Assembly: GCF_003863365.1 (NCBI RefSeq)
Contig: NZ_RQXT01000004.1
Location: 124,001-188,000, forward strand
Source: Mesorhizobium tamadayense
GTDB lineage: Bacteria; Pseudomonadota; Alphaproteobacteria; Rhizobiales; Rhizobiaceae
Direction: 5' to 3'
DNA length: 64,000 nt
In this document: in pieces, positions 55,249 to 64,000 of the stretch
Numbering within the stretch: the stretch's first letter is position 1
Layout of the letters: every line of letters begins with the position of its first letter
Program-made: the position numbers and the translations under genes
The notes under the pieces: model-generated
What the model was told of the DNA's origin: nothing
The model's input: the letters and a program-made list of their open reading frames with translations, nothing else
The model's database searches: none

Positions 55249-57738
55249 ATGAGTATCGGCGGCAGTACGGGATCGGCGAGCCGATCTGAAGGCGGCCACA
55301 CGAGATCGAGGACGAAGCCGGCATCGGCGCGGGACCTGCGCTTCCGACGCCTATCCCCGCGCATTGTTTGCACGAGCCTGGTGTCGTGGTTGCTGCTAGG
55401 GATCTACCGCGGCGTCATCGTCGATCCGCAACCGGCATTTCAGGGTGTTCTGGCGTCCATCCCTGCGGGATTGGCGGCGAGCTATTACGACCTGATCCTT
55501 ATCGCATCGCTGACGGCGGCAACGCTGGTCCTGCTCTTCCTCGCAAAGCCAAGCCGGCTCGCATCCGCGGCGATCGTCTTGCTTTTCTATCTCGTCGTCG
55601 CCGTGTCGCTGGCCTGGGGCTTTGCCAATATCAACCTTGTCAAGATGCTGGGCGAGCCGTTTACCTTCCAGTGGCTGGTCTATGGTGACTTTTTGCAGAA
55701 TGCCGACGCCAAAAGCGCGATGGGCGACGCCCTCAACGTTAGGGATGCAGCGATCCTTTTCGGGTCCATCATTCTGGTGCTGGTCCTCGGTTACGCTGCA
55801 GGCAGGTTGTGCCAGCGGCTGAGTTCCGCGGGTCGCAAAGCGTTTCTCGTCGCGTTGGTTCTGGGCGTTGGCGCAGGCCTGGCCGGCAGCGGCTATCATG
55901 TGCGCGCCCAGGCGCTGCCGGCGTCCAAGATCGACAATCCGATCGTGTATTTCGTTCAGTCGGCGTGGTTCAGCTCGACGCCGGTGACGTTTGCGATGAG
56001 CGCCGCCAGCAATGATCCCGATGTCGCCAGCGTCGGGGAGCGTCCGGCGGAAACGTCAAGTTTTAAGGCGCCGGCACCAAATCCGGTCAAGAACGTGCTG
56101 ATCTTCATGATGGAGTCGGTGCCGTCGAAATACGTCGAGACCTTTGGCGGCCAGTATCCGGTCACGCCGAACATAAAGAGCTATGCGGCCGGTTCCATTC
56201 GGTTCGACAAGATCTATGCGCATGCGCCTTCCACGCACTACTCGATCTTCTCGTTGCTGACCTCGATGTACAACGACATCTCATTCTATGGGATGACCGC
56301 CAAATATCCGTATCTGCCGCTGGACACGATCTCCAACACGCTGTCCAGGCACAATTTTCGCACCGGCTTCTTCTGGAGCGCGGATTCCCGTTTCCAGCGG
56401 GTGGACGAGTTTCTGCTCAACAAGGGACTGGACGTCATCCAGGATTATCGGGGGCAGAAATGCGCCACCCCGACCTTCAAGCTCAGCTCCGAGCAGTGGA
56501 AGAACATGGACTACAACAGCGATCTGTGCACCGCACAGTCGATCATCGAGTGGATGAACAAGGATTCGCAGAAGCCGTTCTTCGGCATAATGTTCACGGC
56601 GATGACCCATTATCCGTACATCACCGGCAGCCCGATGTTCTCGAAGATGGTGCCTTCCGCCAAGGACATTGGGCCGGTGCGCTACGTCGATGACGAAAAG
56701 TTCAATGCCTATCTCAACGCCTTGAAGGTCGGCGATGCCGCGTTCGGTGAAATCCTTGAATCGCTGAAACAGTCCGGCAAGCTCGATTCGACGCTGGTCG
56801 TCGTCCTTGGCGATCATGGCGAGGCGTTCGGCGAGCATGGCGACTACATCCATGCCACCGCGATCTACGACGAGAACGTCCACATCCCGCTGATCATGAT
56901 CAACAAGCACCTTTTTCATGGCGAGGTCGCGCATCCGGTTGGCGGCATCATCGATGTCGCTCCGACGATCATGGATATACTGGGATTGCCGTTGCCGCAG
57001 CAGTGGCAAGGACGCAGCCTGTTCAGCGAGCAACGGCCAGACAAGACCTTCTTCTTCAATCCCTGGGCCGGCTCCTTGCTCGGCTATCGCGAGAATGATC
57101 GAAAGGTGATTTTCAATGCCACCACCGGCAAGGTCGAGGAATACGACCTCAAGGCCGACCCCGGCGAAAGGACGAACCTTTTCAATGAGAGCTCGAGCGA
57201 TCGAACGACCCTGCTGCAGCCGATCTCCGGATGGGTGCAGTCGCAAAAGCGGCGCGTAGCCACCCTTGTCGGCAACGCTGCCCAGGACGCAGGGCACTGC
57301 AGCGCCACAAGCTTGGAGATCGACGCGGCCGGCACCGATTACCAGGGGGCGCCTCACTTCGAGGTTTTCGCGGACGGCAAACGTCTTGCCGAAATCGCCG
57401 TCCAGGGCAAGCACAGCGCAGCGTCGACGGCCGAAGCCCGCGTGGCGGAACTGACGGAGGCGGCCATCGGCGCGCAGCCGTTCCGCATCGACCTCAGCGG
57501 CGTGCCCAACCCGAAATCGATCGAAGTGCGCTATGTCAACGACCAGTGGGCCGGAGACGGCTTACCCGGCGATCGCAACCTGTTCATCAAGAGCATCAAG
57601 GTGAACGGGCAGTTGGTGCCCAACGGCAAGCTGCACGTCGACGAGCAATCCCACGGCTACACCGACGACAGCGGGACCGCCATGTACACCAACGGCTCTC
57701 TTTGGGTCAGCGGACCGTTTATCGAAGGATGCATGTAG
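55249..57738 (+). CDS. Membrane sulfatase-fold enzyme with CBM60-like module
   Basis: The 829-residue product has a basic cytoplasmic N-terminus, about five membrane helices (to about 200), an alkaline-phosphatase-superfamily domain (about 285-640: LIFMMESVPSKY, FGIMFTAMTHYPYITG, VVLGDHGEAFGEHGDY) and a C-terminal beta-domain (about 680-800: IDAAGTDYQGAPHFEVFADG, then EVRYVNDQWAGDG and DRNLFIKSIKVNG). The last resembles calcium-dependent CBM60 carbohydrate-binding modules. It may transfer or remove phospho- or sulfo-groups on a surface glycan. Start ATG at 55249; 19 earlier codons are open but lack a good ribosome site. Confidence 0.75.
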   Translation: MSIGGSTGSASRSEGGHTRSRTKPASARDLRFRRLSPRIVCTSLVSWLLLGIYRGVIVDPQPAFQGVLASIPAGLAASYYDLILIASLTAATLVLLFLAKPSRLASAAIVLLFYLVVAVSLAWGFANINLVKMLGEPFTFQWLVYGDFLQNADAKSAMGDALNVRDAAILFGSIILVLVLGYAAGRLCQRLSSAGRKAFLVALVLGVGAGLAGSGYHVRAQALPASKIDNPIVYFVQSAWFSSTPVTFAMSAASNDPDVASVGERPAETSSFKAPAPNPVKNVLIFMMESVPSKYVETFGGQYPVTPNIKSYAAGSIRFDKIYAHAPSTHYSIFSLLTSMYNDISFYGMTAKYPYLPLDTISNTLSRHNFRTGFFWSADSRFQRVDEFLLNKGLDVIQDYRGQKCATPTFKLSSEQWKNMDYNSDLCTAQSIIEWMNKDSQKPFFGIMFTAMTHYPYITGSPMFSKMVPSAKDIGPVRYVDDEKFNAYLNALKVGDAAFGEILESLKQSGKLDSTLVVVLGDHGEAFGEHGDYIHATAIYDENVHIPLIMINKHLFHGEVAHPVGGIIDVAPTIMDILGLPLPQQWQGRSLFSEQRPDKTFFFNPWAGSLLGYRENDRKVIFNATTGKVEEYDLKADPGERTNLFNESSSDRTTLLQPISGWVQSQKRRVATLVGNAAQDAGHCSATSLEIDAAGTDYQGAPHFEVFADGKRLAEIAVQGKHSAASTAEARVAELTEAAIGAQPFRIDLSGVPNPKSIEVRYVNDQWAGDGLPGDRNLFIKSIKVNGQLVPNGKLHVDEQSHGYTDDSGTAMYTNGSLWVSGPFIEGCM

Positions 57739-57765
57739 GGCAGGCATCGGCGGCAGCGCTTCGCT

Positions 57766-58749
57766 TTACTGCTTCCCCTCCGGCCGCCATTCCTGCCGGT
57801 ACCAGTCGACGAACTTCGCCAGTCCTTCCTCGATCGGCACTTTCGGCTTGAAGCCGAAGTCGCGCTCCAGCGCGCTAGTGTCGGCATAGGTCTTCTCGAC
57901 CTCGCCGGGCTGCATGGGCAGGTTTTCGCGGATCGCCTTGACGCCGAGCAGCCGTTCCAGCGTCTCGATAAAGCGGCCGAGATGCACCGGCTGGCTGTTG
58001 CCGATGTTGTAGATCCTGTGGCGTTCGCCGCCGGCCGCCGGCGGCTTGTCGAGAACCGCGATGATGCCGTCGACGATGTCGTCGACATAGGTGAAGTCGC
58101 GCCACATCTCGCCATGGTTGAAGACGCGGATCGGCTGGCCGGCCAGCATCGCCTCGGTGAAGATCCAGGCGGCCATGTCCGGGCGCCCCCAGGGTCCGTA
58201 GACGGTGAAGAAGCGCAGTCCGGTCTGCGGCAGGCCAAAGAGATGCGAATAGGTCGAGCTGATCAGTTCGTCGGCCTTCTTGGTCGCCGCGTAGATCGAC
58301 ACCGGATTGTCGACGCGGTCGGTTTCAGCGAACGGCACCTTGGTGTTGCCGCCATAGACCGAGCTCGAAGAGGCATAGACCAGATGCTTGATTTCGGGCG
58401 ATGCGCGGCAGAGTTCCAGCACCTCCAGATGGCCGGCGATGTTGGCGTGGATATAGGCACGCGGATTTTCGAGCGAATAGCGCACGCCCGCTTGGGCGCC
58501 GAGATGAACGATGCCGCTCACCGGCGTTCCCTTGAGCTTCGCCGCCAGCGCGCTCGGCTCGGCGATGTCGAGTTGATGGAATGAAAACCCCTTTTGGCCG
58601 GAAAGTCTGGCCAGCCGCGCCGCCTTCAACGCCGGATCGTAATAGGCGTTCATGCTGTCGACGCCGACAACGGCGTCGCCGCGCGCGAGCAGGCGCTGGC
58701 AGACATGGCTGCCGATGAACCCGGCGGCTCCGGTCACGAGGATGGTCAT
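57766..58749 (-). CDS. UDP-glucuronate 4-epimerase-type NAD epimerase
   Basis: The 327-residue extended SDR has VTGAAGFIGSHV (5-16), an Ala/Gln/Ala-GVRYS stretch typical of UDP-GlcA epimerases and a Tyr153-x3-Lys157 pair (IYAATKKAD). It would interconvert UDP-glucuronate and UDP-galacturonate, feeding the surface glycan. The long upstream frame to 58875 is not preferred; the ATG at 58747-58749 is the family start. It is followed upstream by the glycosyltransferase gene at 58781. Confidence 0.85.
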   Translation of the reverse strand: MTILVTGAAGFIGSHVCQRLLARGDAVVGVDSMNAYYDPALKAARLARLSGQKGFSFHQLDIAEPSALAAKLKGTPVSGIVHLGAQAGVRYSLENPRAYIHANIAGHLEVLELCRASPEIKHLVYASSSSVYGGNTKVPFAETDRVDNPVSIYAATKKADELISSTYSHLFGLPQTGLRFFTVYGPWGRPDMAAWIFTEAMLAGQPIRVFNHGEMWRDFTYVDDIVDGIIAVLDKPPAAGGERHRIYNIGNSQPVHLGRFIETLERLLGVKAIRENLPMQPGEVEKTYADTSALERDFGFKPKVPIEEGLAKFVDWYRQEWRPEGKQ

Positions 58750-58780
58750 GCGCGGACCTCGGGTGAGGGCAGGGGCGGGA

Positions 58781-59857
58781 TCATTTCCGTCGCGGGCCTT
58801 TCTTGGCTTCCGCGGGCGGGCTCGGCCGGCGCCAGCCATCGCCTTCGCCATGCGCGGGCTGCGGGCGCGCCACATAGGCCAGCGCGCCGTTCGATTCGAA
58901 ATAGACGCGCGACAGCATCTCGGCGAGCACCCCCGACGTCACCGCCTGCAGCCCGGCGATAACCAGGAAGAAGCCGGTGAACAGCATCGGACGCGTTCCG
59001 ATATCCTGTCCGAAAAACACCTTCAGGGCAAATAGATAGGCCAAGATCAGCGAACCGAGCACGCCGAGCACGATGCCGATGCCGCCGAAGAAATGGCCGG
59101 GCCTAGTGCGGTAGCGCATGAAGAAGAACATGAAGACGAGGTCGAGCACCACGCGGAAGGTGCGCGAGATGCCATATTTCGACTGGCCGTGGATGCGGGC
59201 GTGATGCGTCACCACTTCCTGGGCGATGCGGCGCGGCGTCGTCACCGTCGCCAGCCAGGCCGGGATGAAGCGGTGCATTTCGCCGTAGAGCCTGACGCTG
59301 CGGATGACGCTGCCGCGGAAGACCTTCAGGCTGCAGCCATAGTCCTTCAGCCGCACGCCGGTGACACGCGCGATCAGCGAGTTGGCGATGCGTGACGGCA
59401 GCCGGCGCATCCAGAAACCTTCCTGGCGATCCTTGCGCCAGCCGGCAACGAGGTCGAGATCCTCGGTCAGCAGGCGATAGACCATGCGCGGTATGTCGAA
59501 CGGGTCGTTCTGCAGGTCGCCGTCGAGCGTTGCGATGACGTCGCCGCGGGCGATGTCGAGGCCGGCCTGCATGGCGGCGGTCTGCTTGTAGTTGCGGACC
59601 AGCTCGACGGCATGCACATGCGGGCCGTATTGCGCCGCGAGCCGGCGGATCTCGTTCGACGTGGCGTCGGTGCTGCCGTCGTCCACCAGCACCACTTCCC
59701 AGGGCTGGCTGTAATTCTCCATCGCCTGGTGGATGCGCACGAGCAACGGCTCGACATTGTCGGCCTCGTTGTACATCGGAACGACGATGGAAAGCTTGTG
59801 CTCGGGCATGACCGCGCCGGCGGGCAGTCCCGATTGAGGAATGGGAAGCATGTCCAT
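58781..59857 (-). CDS. GT2 polyprenyl-phosphate glycosyltransferase (ArnC/DPM type)
   Basis: The 358-residue product has a GT2 domain (KLSIVVPMYNEADNV, VLVDDGSTD, ATLDGDLQNDP with the DxD metal site near 111-114) and two C-terminal membrane helices (about 255-320), the layout of enzymes that attach a sugar to a lipid phosphate. I chose the ATG at 59857, behind AAGGA; an ATG at 59866 overlaps the stop of the flippase-like gene (ATGA) and is also possible. With that gene it probably makes and moves a lipid-linked sugar. Confidence 0.85.
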   Translation of the reverse strand: MDMLPIPQSGLPAGAVMPEHKLSIVVPMYNEADNVEPLLVRIHQAMENYSQPWEVVLVDDGSTDATSNEIRRLAAQYGPHVHAVELVRNYKQTAAMQAGLDIARGDVIATLDGDLQNDPFDIPRMVYRLLTEDLDLVAGWRKDRQEGFWMRRLPSRIANSLIARVTGVRLKDYGCSLKVFRGSVIRSVRLYGEMHRFIPAWLATVTTPRRIAQEVVTHHARIHGQSKYGISRTFRVVLDLVFMFFFMRYRTRPGHFFGGIGIVLGVLGSLILAYLFALKVFFGQDIGTRPMLFTGFFLVIAGLQAVTSGVLAEMLSRVYFESNGALAYVARPQPAHGEGDGWRRPSPPAEAKKGPRRK

Positions 59858-59862
59858 GGTGG

Positions 59863-60813
59863 TCATTTCCTTGCGGGTCTCGTGGCCGGGTCCTCCGGCG
59901 CCGTTGATTTGGAGGGAAACAGCCAGGCGATCGCGCCGGTGGCGACGGCCGAGCAGAGGATGAAGAGATGCAGCGCCAGCGCCGCCTGCAGGCCGTCCTT
60001 CATGGCGATGCCGGAATAGAGCAGCGCCGCCGCCGCACCCGCCTCGTAAGTGCCGAAGCCGGCGACGCCCTGCACCGGCAGGATGGCGGCGGCCTCGGCC
60101 CCGACGGCGCCGGGAAAGGCGCTCTGGAAGGAGGTGCCGAGCAGCATGGCGAGCAACCATCCCTGCACGGCAAGCTTCAACGTCCAGTTGGCCACCGTCC
60201 ACCACCAGCCGTAGCGGGAGCGTCCCGTGGCCTCGGTGAAGATGTCGCGCAGCTTGCCGAGCTTCGAGACGATGCTGCCGCGCCCGGCCCAGTCGTGCGG
60301 CGCGCGCGCCCAGCGCGGCAGATACCAGGCGACGGCAACCAGCGCCGCGATGCCGGCTGCCCGTAGCGCCGGATGGAGGCTCGGCCAGACCAGGCAGGCG
60401 AGCACGCCGACGACGAAGGCGTCCTGCAACCTGAACCACAAGAGCGAGGCGCCGGCGCGTACGATCGAGATGCCGAACACCTTCCGCAAAAGCAGCGGGA
60501 AGGCGGTCTCGCCGCCGCGGAACGGCACCACGTTGATCATGGCGTTGTGGATCAGGATGACGCGCAGGCAGGCGCCGAAGCGGCCGTTCACCTCGTCGCG
60601 GAACTCATCGCAGACCCGCAGCGCGCGCAGCACATAGGTGACGAACAGCGCCACCGTCACCGCCGCGAACGCGCCGGGCGTGATGCTGGCGAAGGCGTCG
60701 CCCACCATCTTCCAGCGCGAGTCGCCGGCAAGCCATGCCAGCAGCGCCAGGGTGATGATTATCGAGAATGCTCGCTTCAACCAAGTCTCCGAATGGCGTA
60801 TCGACCGCCGCAT
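59863..60813 (-). CDS. Flippase-like (UPF0104/LPG-synthase TM) membrane protein
   Basis: The 316-residue product has about seven hydrophobic helices and the family motif INVVPFRGGETAFPLLL, plus AILPVQGVAGFGTYEAGAAAALL. Members of the AglD/lysylphosphatidylglycerol-synthase-TM family act with ArnC/DPM-type enzymes or as flippases; the role is not proven. Its stop overlaps the downstream glycosyltransferase start (ATGA) or lies close to it. Start chosen at ATG 60813, since the longer frame to 60894 is less typical. Confidence 0.78.
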   Translation of the reverse strand: MRRSIRHSETWLKRAFSIIITLALLAWLAGDSRWKMVGDAFASITPGAFAAVTVALFVTYVLRALRVCDEFRDEVNGRFGACLRVILIHNAMINVVPFRGGETAFPLLLRKVFGISIVRAGASLLWFRLQDAFVVGVLACLVWPSLHPALRAAGIAALVAVAWYLPRWARAPHDWAGRGSIVSKLGKLRDIFTEATGRSRYGWWWTVANWTLKLAVQGWLLAMLLGTSFQSAFPGAVGAEAAAILPVQGVAGFGTYEAGAAAALLYSGIAMKDGLQAALALHLFILCSAVATGAIAWLFPSKSTAPEDPATRPARK

Positions 60814-61177
60814 TCCGGGTAATTGCTTCGATTTCGAAATCCGCCGCGCGGCCGGGGATCGCTCTACGTCGCCGGTTCTATTGCCGGGTTCCAACAGCTT
60901 TGCGGGGGCGCCAAAATTCTGAGCCTTGCCTGGCCTGCGGCCCGTTCAACGTTTCTGCTCCATCATAAGCGGCCGATCCTATAGACCAGCGGCTTGCTCA
61001 AATCCACAAGCTTGGCGCGGCCGCGATCCCCGTCCGCAGGCGATCCTGCCTCGCCGCGACGGCAAGGTTGACAGCGTTCCTCGAGCCGCAGTTAATATCA
61101 CGCGGGGGCGGTAACTGCATGTTGGGATCGAAGGCCCAACCTGAGTGGTGACGCCAGATCGAAAGGCGACATCCGAC
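60814..61177. other. Gene-free divergent stretch before DUF995-like gene
   Basis: These 364 bases lie between the divergent flippase-like and DUF995-like genes. I see no gene. The part from about 60960 to 61100 is GC-rich and repetitive in character, and promoters for both directions should lie here, but none is convincing. Confidence 0.35.
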
Positions 61178-61765
61178 ATGTTATCGCTCATCATGCCTGC
61201 AGCTCTAAAAATATCGCCATCCAAACCAGCAAGGGGCGTGAGGCGCCACCGGTCTGCGCGGCGCGCCGGCCTGATGCTGCTCCTCCTCTGCGGCGGCGTG
61301 ACGCCGACCGGCATCGCTCACGCAGCCGGCGCTCAGTCCCCCGCGGCGGCACAGGCGGTCACCACGCCGACGGCGTTTGAACTGCAGTTGTTCTATGCCG
61401 ACCGCACCTGGAACTGGGAGGACGGAGCCGCCTATTTCGCGCAGGACAGGCGCATGCGGGCCTGGACGTCCAAGCCTGATTCAATTTCCGTCGCCGAAGG
61501 CACATGGCATCTCAGCAATGACGGCAAGATGTGCATGGAGCTCGTCTGGCGGTCCTCGGCCTATGCCGCGAAACCCATTCGCACCTGTTTCAGCCATCGC
61601 GTCCGGGATGGGAAAGTCGAGCAGCGTAAGGATCCGGATGGCCGGTGGTACAGCTTCAGGCACCCTTCGGAGAAGCCGGCGGACGAACTCAAGAAAATTC
61701 AGGCGGGCGATACCAGGAGCGCCGATTTCGAAAAGGCCCAGAAATTGGTCGATTCCAAGAGCTAA
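61178..61765 (+). CDS. DUF995-like exported protein
   Basis: The 195-residue product has a hydrophobic segment (RRAGLMLLLLCGGVTPTGIAHA, about 30-52) that reads as a signal peptide with a long basic N-terminus. A domain resembling DUF995 proteins follows: LQLFYADRTWNWEDGAAYFAQDRRMRAW, EGTWHLSNDGKMCMELVW, TCFSHRVRDG and a C-terminal helix. Two Cys residues may pair. Family function is not known; in rhizobia such genes are often found near exopolysaccharide genes. Start is uncertain between 61145 and 61178. Confidence 0.55.
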   Translation: MLSLIMPAALKISPSKPARGVRRHRSARRAGLMLLLLCGGVTPTGIAHAAGAQSPAAAQAVTTPTAFELQLFYADRTWNWEDGAAYFAQDRRMRAWTSKPDSISVAEGTWHLSNDGKMCMELVWRSSAYAAKPIRTCFSHRVRDGKVEQRKDPDGRWYSFRHPSEKPADELKKIQAGDTRSADFEKAQKLVDSKS

Positions 61766-61868
61766 AGCATGTCTCCCGAAAGTGTGCAGCGGTTTCGGGA
61801 CAAAGACATGCTTAAAATCAAAGACCTAAAGCATGTCGCGTGAAAAAGCATTCACGCGACCTGCTTTA
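61763..61868. repeat. Two adjacent palindromic repeats after DUF995-like gene
   Basis: A first hairpin (gcatgtctcccgaaa ... tttcgggacaaagacatgc, about 61768-61812) is followed by a stronger one, taaagcatgtcgcgtgaa and ttcacgcgacctgcttta (61827-61868), 17 of 18 bases pairing around aaagca. Both share the core gcatgtc. They stand between convergent genes and may stop both transcripts. The wording resembles interspersed rhizobial repeats. Confidence 0.65.
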
Positions 61869-61889
61869 GAGGCTCGCTGAGGAGAGCCC

Positions 61890-63026
61890 TCATCCCAACC
61901 CAGCGAGCCCGCGCCCCGACACATTACTCACAGGGACGACTGCCAGCCTTGCCGGCTGACGTTTTTTCGCGGCGTCCGCGCCGCGCGGCGCGCGCTTTGC
62001 GCGCGAAGCGGTGGCGGGCGCGTTGAAAGACATTGGCGTCGAGGCCGCAGCAAGCCCGAAGAATGGCGCTGCCGTCCTGACGATGGTGTCGATGTCGGAA
62101 TTTTCCGCCACGAAGCCCAGCGTCTCGCGCGCCAGGCCGGGATCGGCAAAAAGCCCGGCCGGGTCGCCGGGCCGGCGCGGCTTGTACGTGACCGGAACGG
62201 ACCGCGACGTGATGCGCCCGACAGCCTCGAGGATCTCCTTGATCGAAACGCCCCGGCCGGTGCCGAGATTGACCGCGAGGCTCTCGCCCCCCGCTTCCAG
62301 ATGCATCAGCGCCTTGACATGCGCGCGGGCGAGATCGCTGACATGGATGTAGTCGCGCACGCAGGTGCCGTCCGCCGTCTCGTAGTCGGCGCCGAAGACC
62401 TCGATCGTCTCGATCATCCCGGACGCCGCCATCAGCACGCGGGGGATGAGGTGGGTTTCGGGCGTATGCCACTCGCCGAGCTCGCCTTCGGGATCGGCGC
62501 CGCAGGCGTTGAAGTAGCGAAGGATCGCGTAATTCATCCCATAGGCCGAGGCATAGTCCCTGATGATCTCTTCGCCCATCAGCTTGCTGCGGCCATAGGG
62601 GCTGATCGGCTTCTGCGGGCAGGCCTCGCTCACCGGCAGTGCTTCCGGCACGCCGTAGGTCGCGCAGCTCGAGGAGAAGATCACCTTATCGATGCCGTTT
62701 GCCCGCGCCGCATCAAGCACGGCGATCGTGCCGCCGACATTGGTCGAGTAATAATCCGCCGGCTCGCTGACCGACTCGCCGACATAGGCAAGGGCGGCGA
62801 AGTGGACGATCGCCTGCGGTCTGTAGGTGTCGATCGCCCGCTGCAATGCTTCACGGTCGCGGATGTCGCCGACGACCAGCGGCCCCCAGGCGACGGCTTT
62901 CTCGTTGCCGCGGCTCAAATTGTCGTAGACCACCGGCAGGTAGCCTGCAGCCGACAGCAGCTTGCAAGCATGGCTGCCGATGAAGCCGGCGCCACCCGTC
63001 ACCAGAACGGGGCGGCGGGTCGTCAT
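61890..63026 (-). CDS. galE: UDP-glucose 4-epimerase
   Basis: The 378-residue product has [14 protein letters not shown] (7-20), the SSSCATYG stretch with catalytic Ser and Tyr144-x3-Lys148 (YGRSK), [16 protein letters not shown] and [11 protein letters not shown], all GalE landmarks. It converts UDP-glucose and UDP-galactose. After about residue 330 it has an extra ~45-residue Arg/Ala/Lys-rich tail ([20 protein letters not shown]) not part of the enzyme fold. The longer upstream frame is shadow of the next gene. Its ATG overlaps the upstream gene's stop (ATGA). Confidence 0.88.
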   Translation of the reverse strand: MTTRRPVLVTGGAGFIGSHACKLLSAAGYLPVVYDNLSRGNEKAVAWGPLVVGDIRDREALQRAIDTYRPQAIVHFAALAYVGESVSEPADYYSTNVGGTIAVLDAARANGIDKVIFSSSCATYGVPEALPVSEACPQKPISPYGRSKLMGEEIIRDYASAYGMNYAILRYFNACGADPEGELGEWHTPETHLIPRVLMAASGMIETIEVFGADYETADGTCVRDYIHVSDLARAHVKALMHLEAGGESLAVNLGTGRGVSIKEILEAVGRITSRSVPVTYKPRRPGDPAGLFADPGLARETLGFVAENSDIDTIVRTAAPFFGLAAASTPMSFNAPATASRAKRAPRGADAAKKRQPARLAVVPVSNVSGRGLAGLG

Positions 63027-64000
63027 GCCGTTGCCTCCCTGACGGATGCGTGGACGCTGCGCGGAACGACAAACCGGCGGCCGCCCAGGAGGGCGTCGAA
63101 ATAGGCCGTGGTATTGGCGAGCCCTTCGCTCAGCGCCACCTTCGGCTCCCAGCCGAGATGCTGCCTGGCAAAGGAGATATCGGGCTTGCGCTGCCTGGGG
63201 TCGTCGACCGGCAACGGCCTGTGCACGATGCGCGAGGGTGAATTCGTATAGTCGATGACCAGCTCGGCCAATTCCATGATGGTGAACTCGACGGGATTGC
63301 CGAGATTGACCGGGTGCTGGGGTGCCGCCGCGGCGTTCATCAGGCGCACGAAGCCTTCGATCAGGTCGTTGACGAAGCAAAAGGAGCGCGTCTGCGCGCC
63401 GCTGCCATAGACGGTGATGTCGTCGCCGCGCAGCGCCTGGACGATGAAGTTCGACACCACGCGGCCGTCGTCGGGCTGCATGCGCGGGCCATAGGTATTG
63501 AAGATGCGCGCGACGCGGACATCGATGCCGTATGTCCGCGAGTAATCGAAGAACAGCGTCTCGGCCGAGCGCTTGCCCTCATCGTAGCAGGAGCGCGGGC
63601 CGTGCGTGTTGACGTTGCCGAAGTAGCCTTCCGGCTGCGGATGCACCAGCGGATCGCCGTAGACTTCGGAGGTCGAGGCCTGGAAGATCTTGGCGTTATG
63701 GCGCCGGGCGAGCTCCAAAAGGTTGATCGAGCCCAGCACGCTGGTCTTGAAGGTGTGGATCGGATCGGCCTGGTAGTGAGGCGGAGAGGCGGGGCAGGCG
63801 AGGTTGTAGATCTCATCCACGGCGAAGTCCGCCGGCAGTTCGTCGACGATGTCGTGCTTGATGCAGGTGAAGGAGGCGTCGCGCGCTATGGCGGCAAGAT
63901 TGTATTTTTTGCCGGTGTGGAAATTGTCCAGCGCGATGACCTCATATCCATCGGATACGAGTCTTTGGCACAGATGAGAGCCTAAAAATCCCGCTCCGCC
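63023..64000 (-). CDS. UDP-glucuronate decarboxylase-type epimerase (cut by window end)
   Basis: The frame is open to the window end and begins inside the Rossmann motif ([14 protein letters not shown]), so only a short N-terminus is missing. It has [24 protein letters not shown], the [11 protein letters not shown] with Tyr-x3-Lys, [10 protein letters not shown] and [13 protein letters not shown]. These fit UDP-xylose synthases (Uxs), which make UDP-xylose from UDP-glucuronate. It overlaps galE by four bases, so both supply nucleotide sugars to the glycan genes. Confidence 0.85.
   Translation of the reverse strand, partial: GGAGFLGSHLCQRLVSDGYEVIALDNFHTGKKYNLAAIARDASFTCIKHDIVDELPADFAVDEIYNLACPASPPHYQADPIHTFKTSVLGSINLLELARRHNAKIFQASTSEVYGDPLVHPQPEGYFGNVNTHGPRSCYDEGKRSAETLFFDYSRTYGIDVRVARIFNTYGPRMQPDDGRVVSNFIVQALRGDDITVYGSGAQTRSFCFVNDLIEGFVRLMNAAAAPQHPVNLGNPVEFTIMELAELVIDYTNSPSRIVHRPLPVDDPRQRKPDISFARQHLGWEPKVALSEGLANTTAYFDALLGGRRFVVPRSVHASVREATA

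Noticed and set aside
58781..60439. 552-codon frame covering the ArnC-type enzyme
   Set aside because: Everything before 59866 is shadow of the flippase-like gene; only the 3' part has glycosyltransferase motifs.
60440..60894. N-terminal extension of the flippase-like protein to 60894
   Set aside because: The extra residues are basic and unlike the family; the ATG at 60813 gives the expected first helix.

Overview
The window is GC-rich, densely coding DNA that looks like the chromosome of a Mesorhizobium-type alphaproteobacterium (Hyphomicrobiales). This rests on the order rpsF-rpsR-rplI, fabD-fabG-acpP-fabF-mltG-yicC-gmk, then rsmA-pdxA-surA-lptD-lptG-lptF and pepA-holC, on the protein sequences, and on small interspersed palindromic repeats of the kind common in rhizobia. 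No tRNA, rRNA, CRISPR array, complete insertion sequence or replication origin was seen.

Region 1 (0.2-32.2 kb) is a housekeeping backbone. It holds an Rsm22-type methyltransferase, a YnfA-type membrane protein, cyclopropane fatty acid synthase, the S6/S18/L9 operon, an LTA-synthase-like sulfatase, the fatty acid synthesis cluster, MltG, YicC, guanylate kinase, RsmA, PdxA, SurA, the LPS transport genes lptD/G/F, PepA and HolC. Accessory islets sit at its junctions: a RelB/YafQ-type toxin-antitoxin (TA) pair between fabD and fabG, a 206-bp palindromic element between fabG and acpP, a 5.5-kb islet between gmk and rsmA (Fic remnant, DUF1330 remnant, MacAB-like efflux system with a TetR regulator, ParE remnant), and an MFS/VOC pair between lptF and pepA.

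Region 2 (32.2-45.7 kb) is accessory metabolism. A LysR regulator faces a PcaD-like hydrolase. Next come six tightly coupled genes (34.4-40.6 kb): a FabH/OleA-like ketosynthase, an OleD-like reductase, a metallo-beta-lactamase-fold hydrolase, an adenylate-forming enzyme, a GNAT-fold protein and a Rieske oxygenase. This is a compact cluster for an acyl-derived small molecule that I cannot identify. It is followed by a wrecked antitoxin gene, an ATP-grasp ligase, a secreted unknown, an M20 amidohydrolase, an AraC regulator and a periplasmic protein with two OmpA-like domains.

Region 3 (45.8-64 kb) is a cell-surface glycan region. It has two very large paralogous two-domain glycosyltransferases, a third glycosyltransferase, an exported ClpP-fold-like protein, a sulfotransferase, a membrane sulfatase-fold enzyme with a C-terminal carbohydrate-binding module, a UDP-glucuronate 4-epimerase-type protein, a DPM/ArnC-type glycosyltransferase with a flippase-like membrane partner, a DUF995-like protein, GalE, and a UDP-xylose-synthase-type decarboxylase cut by the window end. 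These probably make, export or decorate surface polysaccharide. The product is not deducible from sequence alone.
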